Of a DNA stretch of 64,000 bases, positions 52,560-60,445 are shown piece after piece. Numbering within the stretch: position 1 is the first letter of the stretch; the number at the start of each line of letters is the position of its first letter. The notes under the pieces were generated by a model. That model was not told the origin of the DNA. It searched no databases and saw only the letters and a list, made by a program, of their open reading frames with translations. The DNA is from JBOGIG01 sp050742455 (GTDB lineage: Bacteria > Actinomycetota > Acidimicrobiia > Acidimicrobiales > JBOGIG01), in NCBI GenBank assembly GCA_050742455.1, contig JBOGIG010000052.1, forward strand, positions 23,199-87,198, read 5' to 3'. The position numbers and the translations under genes were made by a program.

Positions 52560-53038
52560 CGGCCGAACCGTTCGCTCAACCGCTTGGCTACGGGGGTGGG
52601 CACCATCCCGCTCACATCGCCCCCGAAACGGGCCACCTCGCGCAACAGCTTGGAGGCCACGAAGGAGTGGGAGGAGGTAGTTGGGATGAAGAGGGTGTCG
52701 ATGCCGGAAAGCCGATGGTTCATCTGAGCCATTTGAAGCTCGTTCTCAAAATCCGAAATGGCCCTAAGTCCCTTGACAATTGCTGTGGCCCCCAGTTCGG
52801 CCGCCAGATCCACCACCAGGGTAGCCAAAGACACGATCCTCACCGCGGGAAGGTGGGCCAGGCACTCCTCCAGCATCTCTCGCCGCTCATCGAGGCTGAA
52901 GAGTGGTTCGCCCTTTTGCGGGTTGCGCATGGCCGCGACCACAACTTCGTCGAACAGCTTGGCCGCACGCTCGACTACCTCGAGATGGCCGTTATGGAAC
53001 GGGTCGAAGGAACCCGGGAAGAGTGCGATCCTCACCAT
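52556..53038 (-). CDS. coaD: Phosphopantetheine adenylyltransferase
   Basis: CoaD makes dephospho-CoA. The 160-residue protein starts MVRIALFPGSFDPFHNGHLE; HNGH (15-18) is the nucleotidyl-transfer motif. Later blocks are KGLRAISDFENELQMA and SSHSFVASKLLREVA. It overlaps rsmD by 7 bases upstream and sepIVA by 4 downstream. The rsmD-coaD pair is near universal. Confidence 0.97.
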   Translation of the reverse strand: MVRIALFPGSFDPFHNGHLEVVERAAKLFDEVVVAAMRNPQKGEPLFSLDERREMLEECLAHLPAVRIVSLATLVVDLAAELGATAIVKGLRAISDFENELQMAQMNHRLSGIDTLFIPTTSSHSFVASKLLREVARFGGDVSGMVPTPVAKRLSERFGR

Positions 53039-53664
53039 CCGCCTTTCGTCGAGATCGGGGGCGCGGTTGAAAAGAGTGTCACCACCGTAGTTCCGTAATG
53101 CCGCTGAACGAGAACTTCCCAGCTCAGCGGCGCAGTGACAGCCCGATCAGACTCGACCACCACCAGCGGGGCGCTCAGCGGAGCCAAGAGAAGGTCCCAG
53201 TCGACGAAGCTGTATGGGGGATCGCACATGACCAGGTCGGCGCCGGCCGCCAGCGGGGAGCGAGTGACCCACGACACCGCTTCGGCCAGAACCACTTGTG
53301 CACCGACTTCGAAGGGCCGAGGGGAGGCAAACGCCCTTTGGGGGACCGGTTGGGCCAAGGCTGAACCACCGGAAGGCAGATCCAGGGGGACAAGGCCGGT
53401 GGAGGCCAAATTGGCCCGGATCGTCTGCACCGCCTGGGGGTCGCTATCAACCAGGAAAACCTGACTGGCCCCTCGGGACAGAGCCTCGATGCCCATAGCC
53501 CCGCTACCCGAGAACAGGTCGAGCACCACCTGGCCCTGCGGTGCTCCTCGGCTGGCCAGCATATTGAACACTGCCTCTCGGACCCGGTCCGAGGTGGGAC
53601 GGATGGCTCCGCCGGCCGGCGCGATCAGCTTACGACCCCGGGCCGATCCCCCAACTACCCGCAT
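53032..53664 (-). CDS. rsmD: 16S rRNA (guanine-966-N2) methyltransferase
   Basis: RsmD methylates G966 of 16S rRNA. The 210-residue product starts MRVVGGSARGRKL at 53664. Motif I is VLDLFSGSGAMGIEALSRGA and the catalytic DPPY is in CDPPYSF. The middle part (about residues 85-120) is a longer, Pro-rich insert than usual. It is divergent from a zinc-ribbon gene, with an 11/12-base repeat and an 18-base palindrome between them. Confidence 0.94.
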   Translation of the reverse strand: MRVVGGSARGRKLIAPAGGAIRPTSDRVREAVFNMLASRGAPQGQVVLDLFSGSGAMGIEALSRGASQVFLVDSDPQAVQTIRANLASTGLVPLDLPSGGSALAQPVPQRAFASPRPFEVGAQVVLAEAVSWVTRSPLAAGADLVMCDPPYSFVDWDLLLAPLSAPLVVVESDRAVTAPLSWEVLVQRHYGTTVVTLFSTAPPISTKGGW

Positions 53665-53683
53665 GAGTCCGAGCGTACCCGGC

Positions 53684-53706
53684 GATCGACCCGGTGATCG
53701 ACCCGG
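53684..53706. repeat. Short direct repeat upstream of rsmD
   Basis: GATCGACCCGG occurs at 53684 and again at 53696, 12 bases apart, in the divergent gap between rsmD and the zinc-ribbon gene. It may be another slipped duplication or a paired binding site. Confidence 0.7.
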
Positions 53707-53719
53707 CCAACGACCACTG

Positions 53720-53743
53720 CGATGACCGCGGTCATCGTAGAAT
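53720..53743 (+). promoter_or_regulatory. 18-base perfect palindrome abutting a -10 element
   Basis: CGATGACCGCGGTCATCG (53720-53737) is a perfect palindrome. It is followed directly by TAGAAT (53738-53743), a good -10, and the ATG of the zinc-ribbon gene comes 8 bases later at 53752. That spacing implies a leaderless mRNA. No -35 match is seen; the palindrome occupies the spacer and the edge of the -35 position, a typical operator location. Confidence 0.65.
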
Positions 53744-53751
53744 CGCCCCCC

Positions 53752-53952
53752 ATGGTCATGCCCGAGGAAACCATCACCTGCGTCGACTGCGGCGGGGTGT
53801 GCCACCTCCTCACCCACATCAGGCCTGACGACCTCCCCGAACCGGGCGACTCGGTCGCCTATCGCTGTTCGGACTGCAACGACCGCTGGGACGTGGTGGT
53901 GGGTGAGGACTACTACAACCAAGGATCAGAAGGGAACCATCGTGCCACTTGA
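53752..53952 (+). CDS. Small zinc-ribbon protein
   Basis: The 66-residue product starts MVMPEETITCVDCGG, chosen because ATG 53752 sits 8 bases after a -10 box. Two CxxC pairs (CVDC near residue 10, CSDC near 39) form a zinc ribbon. The middle is acidic (RPDDLPEPGD) and the end polar. No family name is recognised. It overlaps the esterase gene by 11 bases, so the two are coupled. A start at 53722 would lie inside the palindrome. Confidence 0.7.
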   Translation: MVMPEETITCVDCGGVCHLLTHIRPDDLPEPGDSVAYRCSDCNDRWDVVVGEDYYNQGSEGNHRAT

Positions 53953-54901
53953 CCCCCAAGCCAAAGTCCTGTTGGATCAGATCGCCGCCGTCGGAGCGCC
54001 ATCACCCCGCGAGACCGGCGTGGACCAGCTGCGGGAGGCCATGGTCATCTTCGCGTCGCTCGCCGGTCCGGGCCCCGACCTGGACCGGGTCGAGGACCTG
54101 ACCATCCCCGGCACCGCCGGTGACATTCCGGCCCGGATCTACTCCCCGGTCCCGAAGGGCGGCGGCGGCCTGCCCGTTGTCCTGTGGTACCACGGGGGAG
54201 GCTGGACCATCGGCAGTGTGGCCGAGCACGACACCGTGTGCCGCCAGATCGCCGCCGGCTCCGGGGTCCTGGTGCTGAGCGTCGGGTACCGGCTGGCCCC
54301 CGAGTACCCGTTTCCCGCCGGTCCCGATGACTGCTGGTCCGCCTTGGTCTGGGCGTCAGAAAATGCGCTGGAGCTGGGGGGTGATCCCGCCCGCCTGGCG
54401 GTGGCCGGCGATTCGGCCGGGGGCAATCTGGCCGCCGTGATGGCCCGACGCGCCCGGGACCTGGGCAGACCCCCATTGGCCTTCCAGCTATTGGTATACC
54501 CGGCCACGGACGGCACCAGGTCGTTTCCCTCCATCAAGGAAAACGGGGAGGGTTACTTCCTGACCGAGGAAACTATGGAGTGGTTCTGGGAGCAGTACGT
54601 CCCGGCCGCGGTGGATTCGACCCATCCGGACCTTTCGCCCCTCCAGGTCGAGGATCTGTCCGGCCTGGCCCCCGCCCTGATCATCACCGCCGAGTTCGAC
54701 CCATTGCGCGACGAGGGCGAGGCATACGGGGAAAAGCTCGCTCAGGCCGGGGTGGAGGTAACGGTGAGTCGTTACGACGGCATGATCCACGCGTTCTTCA
54801 CCAGTGGCGCCCTCTTCGACGCCGCCGGTCGGGCCGTGGATGAGGCATGCTCGGCCCTTCGCCAGGCCTTCGGCTCGGGACCAAGTAGCGCCAGCTCCTG
54901 A
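53942..54901 (+). CDS. Alpha/beta hydrolase, hormone-sensitive-lipase family esterase
   Basis: The 319-residue protein starts at GTG 53942 with GAAGGGA upstream. The HSL-family oxyanion motif HGGG is at 84-87 (YHGGGWTIGS), the nucleophile Ser158 lies in GDSAGGN, and the Asp (EFDPLRDEG) and His (GMIHAFF) follow in order. The substrate is probably a short-chain or aryl ester, but this cannot be specified. It forms a two-gene unit with the zinc ribbon and interrupts the usual rsmD-recG adjacency. It converges with recG. Confidence 0.9.
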   Translation: MPLDPQAKVLLDQIAAVGAPSPRETGVDQLREAMVIFASLAGPGPDLDRVEDLTIPGTAGDIPARIYSPVPKGGGGLPVVLWYHGGGWTIGSVAEHDTVCRQIAAGSGVLVLSVGYRLAPEYPFPAGPDDCWSALVWASENALELGGDPARLAVAGDSAGGNLAAVMARRARDLGRPPLAFQLLVYPATDGTRSFPSIKENGEGYFLTEETMEWFWEQYVPAAVDSTHPDLSPLQVEDLSGLAPALIITAEFDPLRDEGEAYGEKLAQAGVEVTVSRYDGMIHAFFTSGALFDAAGRAVDEACSALRQAFGSGPSSASS

Positions 54902-54944
54902 AGCCACCCCGAGGGTCGCCCACTGAAGCCACCCCGAGGGTCGC
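54898..54944. repeat. 25-base tandem repeat between the esterase gene and recG
   Basis: Two copies (54898-54922 and 54923-54944) share CTGAAGCCACCCCGAGGGTC. The first copy includes the esterase stop codon, so the duplication spans the end of the gene. Confidence 0.93.
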
Positions 54945-54950
54945 GTGAGG

Positions 54951-57062
54951 TCAACTCTTGAATAGAAAGGCGCCCTCTTCAGGGTCGATGACGTCCTTGA
55001 TCTCGTCGGCCAGCACTTGGAGGTGAGCCAGATCGGGGTCGGCTTCGACCAGCTCGAAGGCTACCTGGCGGGCCAGGACTACCAGATCCCGATCGCTTCG
55101 AAGTGAGGCCAGCTTCAGGTCGTTGCGCCCCTTCTGCCTGGCGCCGAGGATCGTTCCCTCACCCCGCAGCTCAAGATCTTTCTCGGCCAGCTCAAAGCCG
55201 TCGGAGGTAGCTTCCATCGCGACAAGGCGGGCCTTGCCCTCATCGGTGGAGGCGTCACCCATCAAGAAGCACCACGAGGCGGCGTCACCTCGACCGACAC
55301 GCCCCCGCAATTGGTGGAGCTGCGCCATGCCGAATCGATCGGCGTCCTCGATCACCATCACGGTGGCATTGACAACATCTACCCCGACCTCGACCACCGT
55401 GGTAGCAACCAATACGTCGATCTGTCCGGACCGGAAGAGGTCCATGGCTTCCTCCTTGTCCCCCGAGGACATCTGGCCGTGGAGCAGGCCGAGTCGTAGG
55501 CCCGACAATTCCTCGGCGCCCAGGCGCTCGAACTCGGCCGTGGCCGAGCGGGCTTGGATCTTCTCCGACTCGTCCACCAGGGGGCAGACCACGTAAGCCT
55601 GGCGACCTTCGTCGACTTCGGTGCGGATTCGCTCCCAGGCCAGCGCCATGTCCGCTTCATTGCGGCACCACTGCGTGGCCACCGGGGTGCGCCCGGGGGG
55701 CAGTTCATCCAAGATGGTGACATCGAGATCGCCGAAAACCGTCATCGCCGCGGTGCGGGGGATGGGGGTGGCCGTCATGACCAGGACGTCGGGGTCCGAC
55801 TCCCCCTTGGCCCGCAGCACGGCCCTTTGCTCCACCCCGAAACGGTGCTGTTCGTCGATGACCACCACCCCCAGGGCGGCAAAGGTGACGGGGTCGCTGA
55901 GCAGGGCATGGGTGCCGATGAGGATATCGATTCTCCCCCCCTCCAGGTCGGCCAACAACTGCCTGCGTTCCTTGGCCGTACGCCGGTTGGCCAGGAGGTC
56001 AACCGTGAGGGGACGTTGTCCACTCAGGGTGGCAGGATCAGGCACGGACCTGCCCGCCACCAGGTGGCGAATGCCGAAAAAGTGCTGCTCGGCCAAGACC
56101 TCGGTGGGCGCCATCAAGGCGCCCTGGTAACCACCCTCCACCGCACCCAGCAAGGCAGCCAAAGCGACCACGGTCTTGCCCGCCCCCACGTCACCCTGCA
56201 ATAGGCGGTGCATGGGATGGGGACCGGCCAGATCGGCGGTAATCTCCGCCACGGCCCGGCGCTGGGCCCTTGTGGCGTCAAAAGGCAGGGAGTCCAGGAA
56301 CGATCGCGCTGTCTCCTCTACCTGGTGGGCAATACCTCGCGACGACTGCTCGGCGGCCTTCTTGTTCAACACCAGGATCATCTGCAAGCGCAACAGTTCG
56401 TCGAAGGCCAAGCGGCGCCGGGCACTGTCCTTTTCCATGAAGGACTGAGGGGCGTGGATCCACCGTATGGCATCGGTCCGGTCGGGCAAATCCAACCTGT
56501 TGCGCAGGGTCTTTGGCAACGGGTCCTCAAACGGGCCCGCTCGCTCTACCGCCTGATGAATCCATCGCCCCAACTCCCGGCTGGTCAGTCCGGCCTTGTC
56601 CGATTGGGGATAGATGGGCACAATACGCCCGGTCTGGTCTCCGATGAGGTCCACCGCCGGGTTGGTCATCTGCAGCTTGCCTCGATAGCGCTCCAGCTTG
56701 CCGAATACGGCCACCTCGAGCCCGAGGCTCAACTGCTTGGCCCGCCACGGCTGGTTGAAGAACACGCAAGCCACGCTTCTGGAACCGTCCGATACCGTGA
56801 TCCGGGTCGGGCTGCGCCGTGACCGCCCGGAGAAGGCCTCCACTGCTCGGACTGTCGCCACCACGGTGGCCTCTTGGCCCTCGGACATGTCGGCCAATCG
56901 GGCAACAGTGGAGCGGTCCAGGTACCGGCGGGGGTAGTGGGTTAGCAGGTCCAGTACCGAATTGATCCCCACGGCCGCCAGCGAGGCCACTTTGTTCGGC
57001 CCTATCCCATGTATGCGTTCGACGGGCAGTTGGGCCAACTGGGCGTAGCGACGGTCACTCAT
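54951..57062 (-). CDS. recG: ATP-dependent DNA helicase RecG
   Basis: RecG remodels stalled replication forks. The 703-residue protein has the N-terminal wedge/OB domain, Walker A GDVGAGKTVVAL near 292, the DEQH box in VVIDEQHRFGVEQR near 401, and motif VI in LHQLRGRVGRG. The C-terminus ends in Lys-Ser. The ATG at 57062 gives the normal N-terminus (PVERIHGIGPNK). Upstream is a 10-copy minisatellite that may include the promoter. Confidence 0.96.
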   Translation of the reverse strand: MSDRRYAQLAQLPVERIHGIGPNKVASLAAVGINSVLDLLTHYPRRYLDRSTVARLADMSEGQEATVVATVRAVEAFSGRSRRSPTRITVSDGSRSVACVFFNQPWRAKQLSLGLEVAVFGKLERYRGKLQMTNPAVDLIGDQTGRIVPIYPQSDKAGLTSRELGRWIHQAVERAGPFEDPLPKTLRNRLDLPDRTDAIRWIHAPQSFMEKDSARRRLAFDELLRLQMILVLNKKAAEQSSRGIAHQVEETARSFLDSLPFDATRAQRRAVAEITADLAGPHPMHRLLQGDVGAGKTVVALAALLGAVEGGYQGALMAPTEVLAEQHFFGIRHLVAGRSVPDPATLSGQRPLTVDLLANRRTAKERRQLLADLEGGRIDILIGTHALLSDPVTFAALGVVVIDEQHRFGVEQRAVLRAKGESDPDVLVMTATPIPRTAAMTVFGDLDVTILDELPPGRTPVATQWCRNEADMALAWERIRTEVDEGRQAYVVCPLVDESEKIQARSATAEFERLGAEELSGLRLGLLHGQMSSGDKEEAMDLFRSGQIDVLVATTVVEVGVDVVNATVMVIEDADRFGMAQLHQLRGRVGRGDAASWCFLMGDASTDEGKARLVAMEATSDGFELAEKDLELRGEGTILGARQKGRNDLKLASLRSDRDLVVLARQVAFELVEADPDLAHLQVLADEIKDVIDPEEGAFLFKS

Positions 57063-57071
57063 TGACTCTGC

Positions 57072-57245
57072 CTCGGGGCAGCACTGTGGCTCGGGGCACT
57101 GTGGCTCGGGGCACTGTGGCTCGGGGCAGCACTGTGGCTCGGGGCAGCACTGTGGCTCGGGGCAGCACTGTGGCTCGGGGCAGCACTGTGGCTCGGGGCG
57201 GCACTGTGGCTCGGGGCGGCACTGTGGCTCGGGGCGGCACTGTGC
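57072..57245. repeat. Ten-copy 15/18-base minisatellite between fakA and recG
   Basis: Units of 18 bases (CTCGGGGCAGCACTGTGG or with GGC for AGC) and two shorter 15-base units run without interruption from 57072 to 57245. The array ends 10 bases before the recG ATG on the minus strand. It fills most of the 231-base gap; nothing else was seen in that gap. Confidence 0.97.
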
Positions 57246-57293
57246 CCCAAGGACACGAAGTGGGCCGAACGGGGCCGTTCACGACGGTGGGAT

Positions 57294-58952
57294 TCAATCG
57301 ATGCTGAAAAGGTAGGGGTACAACGCCTGGCCGCCGTGATGTACCTCCACCGCCACCCCGGCATGGTTCTCGGCTACCCACTCGGTGATGCGGCGGGTGT
57401 CGGCGGCCGTGGCTCCTTCGCCTTCGATGACGGTGACTATCTCGTGCTGCGGACCTACCAGCTTGTTCAACAGGCCGCAGGCCGCCTCGCACAGGCCATG
57501 GGCCACCACTTCGATTCCGGAGCGGGACAGACCCAGCCAGTCACCCTCGGCGATGGGGCCGGCCTCGCTATGTGATGCCCTGACCGCCTTGGTGACCTCA
57601 CCTGCCACCACCCGGGTGGCGGCCTGGTTCATGTTGGCCGCGTTCATCTCCGAACCCGCTTCGGGGTCGTACTCCAACAGGGCGGCAAAACCCTCTGCTA
57701 TGCCCTTGGTCCCCACCACCCGGACCGTCTTGGACGACAGCTCCACGGCCTGCTCGGCCACGGGAATGATGTTGGAGTTGTTGGGCAGGATCACCACCTC
57801 ATCGGAAGGGGCAGCATCGATGGCTTCCAGCAACTGGGCGACCGACGGGTTCATGGACTGGCCACCGGCCACCACATGATGGACCCCCAGGGAACGAAAT
57901 ATCCGCCTGATCCCGTCCCCGGTGGCCACCGCCACCACCGCGGTGGCAACCGGCGGGCCGACCGAGCCCGTGTCCAGTGAAGGCTCTGCCTCGCGAACCC
58001 ACCGCTCCTCTTCGACTTGATCCATCAGGTCGGTCACGCGGATGGAGCGAGGGCGCCCGGCGTCGAGGGCAGCTTCCACCGCCGCCCCGATGTCGTCGGT
58101 GTGGATGTGGCAGTTCCAAAGGCCGTCGCCCCCTACGACCACAATGGAATCTCCGATGCCGGCCCAGACTTCCTTGAAGGCCGGGACCAGATCGTCGGTG
58201 GCCTCCAGGAGATACATCACCTCATAACGCAGGTCCCCGATGGCGTCATGGTCGATTCGGCCCTCGATGGGGGCCATCCCGACAGGACCTGGTAGGTCCA
58301 ACTCCCCCACGGCCGGCGCATCGGGCAGAGGCCGTCCGTCCACCACGCTCAAGAGGGCATCGAGGAGCAATAGGTAGCCCGACCCGCCGGCATCGACCAC
58401 GCCGGCCGAGGCCAGGACGGGCAGCATTTCGGGCGTGCGGGCCAATGTCTCGCCCCCGACAAGCCTGGCCCTTTCGATGACCTGGAGGAGACCACAGCCT
58501 TCCCCGGCGGCAGCCACGGCCCCTTCGGCCGACTCGCGGGCGACGGTGAGGATCGTTCCCTCCACTGGGCGCATCACGGCACTGCGGGCACCATCGCTGG
58601 CGCCGGACAACGCCCGCGCCAGTTCGGCGCCACCGAGAGGTTCACCCTGGTCGCACCCCTCGACCAGGCCTCTGAGTATCTGGGACAAGATCACACCGGA
58701 ATTTCCCCGGGCTCCCATCAAGGATCCATGACTTATGGAACGACCGACCCCGGCCAGGTCACTGGCACCGTCGGATTCGATCTGCGCCACAACGGACTCC
58801 AGGGTGAGAGCCATGTTCGTTCCCGTATCGCCGTCCGGCACCGGGTACACATTCAATCGGTTGATGGCCGCCTGGTGGGATCGAAGAGCATCCCGAAAAC
58901 CGACCATGGCCCCTTTCAGATCGGCGGCGTCAAGACGCTCGAGCGTATCCAT
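57294..58952 (-). CDS. FakA/DhaL-type kinase (YloV family)
   Basis: The product starts MDTLERLDAADLKGAM at 58952 and is 552 residues. The N-terminal DhaL ATP-binding domain has NVYPVPDGDTGTNM (36-47) and SLMGARGNSGVILSQ. A C-terminal DegV-like/FakA domain follows (EVVILPNNSNIIPVAEQAV). In firmicutes FakA phosphorylates fatty acids delivered by FakB. No fakB is in the window. It is encoded between rpmB and recG, the classic place, and is divergent from rpmB. Confidence 0.9.
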   Translation of the reverse strand: MDTLERLDAADLKGAMVGFRDALRSHQAAINRLNVYPVPDGDTGTNMALTLESVVAQIESDGASDLAGVGRSISHGSLMGARGNSGVILSQILRGLVEGCDQGEPLGGAELARALSGASDGARSAVMRPVEGTILTVARESAEGAVAAAGEGCGLLQVIERARLVGGETLARTPEMLPVLASAGVVDAGGSGYLLLLDALLSVVDGRPLPDAPAVGELDLPGPVGMAPIEGRIDHDAIGDLRYEVMYLLEATDDLVPAFKEVWAGIGDSIVVVGGDGLWNCHIHTDDIGAAVEAALDAGRPRSIRVTDLMDQVEEERWVREAEPSLDTGSVGPPVATAVVAVATGDGIRRIFRSLGVHHVVAGGQSMNPSVAQLLEAIDAAPSDEVVILPNNSNIIPVAEQAVELSSKTVRVVGTKGIAEGFAALLEYDPEAGSEMNAANMNQAATRVVAGEVTKAVRASHSEAGPIAEGDWLGLSRSGIEVVAHGLCEAACGLLNKLVGPQHEIVTVIEGEGATAADTRRITEWVAENHAGVAVEVHHGGQALYPYLFSID

Positions 58953-59008
58953 TGCCGTGGATGCTAACGTTTGGAGCATCCCAGTATCGAAGGTGAGAGG
59001 AACGCGTC

Positions 59009-59218
59009 ATGGCAGCGGTATGTGAGGTGTGCGGAAAGCACCCATCGTTCGGCATGAGCATCAGCCACTCCCATCGTCGTACCAAGCGGCGGTGGAACCC
59101 CAATATCCAGCGAGTCAGGGCCGTAGTCAATGGGACCAACAAGCGTCTCAGCGTTTGTACCTCGTGCCTAAGGGCCGGCAAGGTGACCAAGGCCGCCAGG
59201 AGAACCAGCCCGGTCTGA
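59009..59218 (+). CDS. rpmB: 50S ribosomal protein L28 (zinc type)
   Basis: The 69-residue L28 has Cys5, Cys8, Cys50 and Cys53 (CEVC, CTSC), so it is the zinc-binding form. SHRRTKRRWNPNIQ is the family signature. GAGAGGAA is 8 bases before the ATG. It is a lone plus-strand gene between fakA and thiL, facing the end of thiL. Confidence 0.97.
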   Translation: MAAVCEVCGKHPSFGMSISHSHRRTKRRWNPNIQRVRAVVNGTNKRLSVCTSCLRAGKVTKAARRTSPV

Positions 59219-59268
59219 CCAGGAGAACCAGGCCGGTCTCAATGGCCTAGGTGCCGGGTCGAGCCTGG

Positions 59269-60309
59269 CTAACCACGGCGGTGGGTCCAGCCCAGCAGGG
59301 GAAGAGGTAGGTTCCCGAGCCGGCGCTCGGTGGGATCGGCGCTGCACCACCCGAGGACCAAAGGAGCCCTGAGTCCGGCCGCAGCAAATGCGTCGAGGAC
59401 TCGCTCCGGATCGGGTGCAGAAAAGACCAATTCGTAGTCCTCGCCCCCTCCCAGCGCCTCATCAAACGAGGCCCCCGGCGCCACCGGGACATGGTCGAGA
59501 ACCAACCCCACATTGGACCTCGATCCCAAGTGGTCCAGGTCGGCGGCCAGTCCGTCGGAAACATCGATCATGGCCGACGCCCCCCCTTGGCGGGCAGCTT
59601 GTCCTTCTTGCACCCGAGCGCGGGGCCGGCGGTGACGCTCCACCAGCTCTGGCCAGGCCGGCCCTTCCCCCTGGCGCAGGCGAGCCAGCCCGGCAGCCGA
59701 TGCCCCGAGCGGGCCAGTCGTGAACAGGGCATCACCAACACTGGCCCCCGACCGCAACAGTGCCGGATGACCTCGCGTCGTACCGGTGATGGCCACGCAA
59801 ATGACGAGACTGGGAGCATCGGACAGATCACCCCCGACGATGGGGCATTCGTATTCGACGCTCGCCTGGGACAACCCGACGTAGACCAGCTCGAGGTCGG
59901 TGCTCGAGGGACCGGCTATCGAGACCACTGCGTGCATGGGCCACCCCCCCATGGCCGCGATATCGCTGACGTTGACGGCAAGAGCCTTCCAACCCAGATC
60001 GTCCAGGCCGACCAGATCCAGATCCCCGTGGACCCCGGCCACGACCAGATCGGTGGCCATCAGGTAATTCGGCCCGGGGCCGGCCGGCCTCGGAGCCGAC
60101 CCGGAAGGAGCCGACCCGTAAGTGGCGGACTCAGATGGGGCGGACCCGTAAGGGGCAGGCGGATCCGCCCCGGACCCCGGATCCAGGGCCAGCACGGCGG
60201 CGTCATCGCCGATCCATACCTGTCCAGGCGGGGGCGGCCCCAACAACTTGCCGATGGCCTCGATAGCCTCGAACTCACTGCCCGACCAGGGTGTGCCCGT
60301 CGCCACCAT
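59269..60309 (-). CDS. thiL: Thiamine-monophosphate kinase
   Basis: ThiL makes thiamine diphosphate, the ligand of the riboswitch found upstream of thiC. The product starts MVATGTPWSGSEFEAI at 60309 and is 346 residues. Motifs are VWIGDDAAVL, MATDLVVAGVHGDLD, NVSDIAAMGGWPMHAV and MIDVSDGLAADL. Between the first two motifs is a GSAPS-type repeat linker of about 25 residues from a diverged 15-base DNA unit. It is divergent from pckG across 136 bases. Confidence 0.93.
   Translation of the reverse strand: MVATGTPWSGSEFEAIEAIGKLLGPPPPGQVWIGDDAAVLALDPGSGADPPAPYGSAPSESATYGSAPSGSAPRPAGPGPNYLMATDLVVAGVHGDLDLVGLDDLGWKALAVNVSDIAAMGGWPMHAVVSIAGPSSTDLELVYVGLSQASVEYECPIVGGDLSDAPSLVICVAITGTTRGHPALLRSGASVGDALFTTGPLGASAAGLARLRQGEGPAWPELVERHRRPRARVQEGQAARQGGASAMIDVSDGLAADLDHLGSRSNVGLVLDHVPVAPGASFDEALGGGEDYELVFSAPDPERVLDAFAAAGLRAPLVLGWCSADPTERRLGNLPLPLLGWTHRRG
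60092..60151. repeat. Diverged 15-base tandem repeat in thiL
   Basis: Four 15-base units start at 60092, 60107, 60122 and 60137 (GGAGCCGACCCGTAA and diverged forms). They encode Gly-Ser-Ala-Pro-Ser type pentapeptides. This is the most decayed array inside a gene in the window. Confidence 0.8.
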
Positions 60310-60445
60310 GCTTAGGCTACCGGCCCAAGGGGTAAGCCTGATTGGGCCGATTCGAACCAGGCGCATAGCATCGGTGAGGTCCGGTCCGTCATAACGCCGG
60401 AGCACGTCACGGGAACTGCAAGTCAAGGGAAGGAAGCATCACGCA

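Noticed and set aside
57072..57245. Regular repeats resembling a CRISPR array
   Set aside because: Units are contiguous with no unique spacers, are only 15-18 bases, and there are no cas genes.
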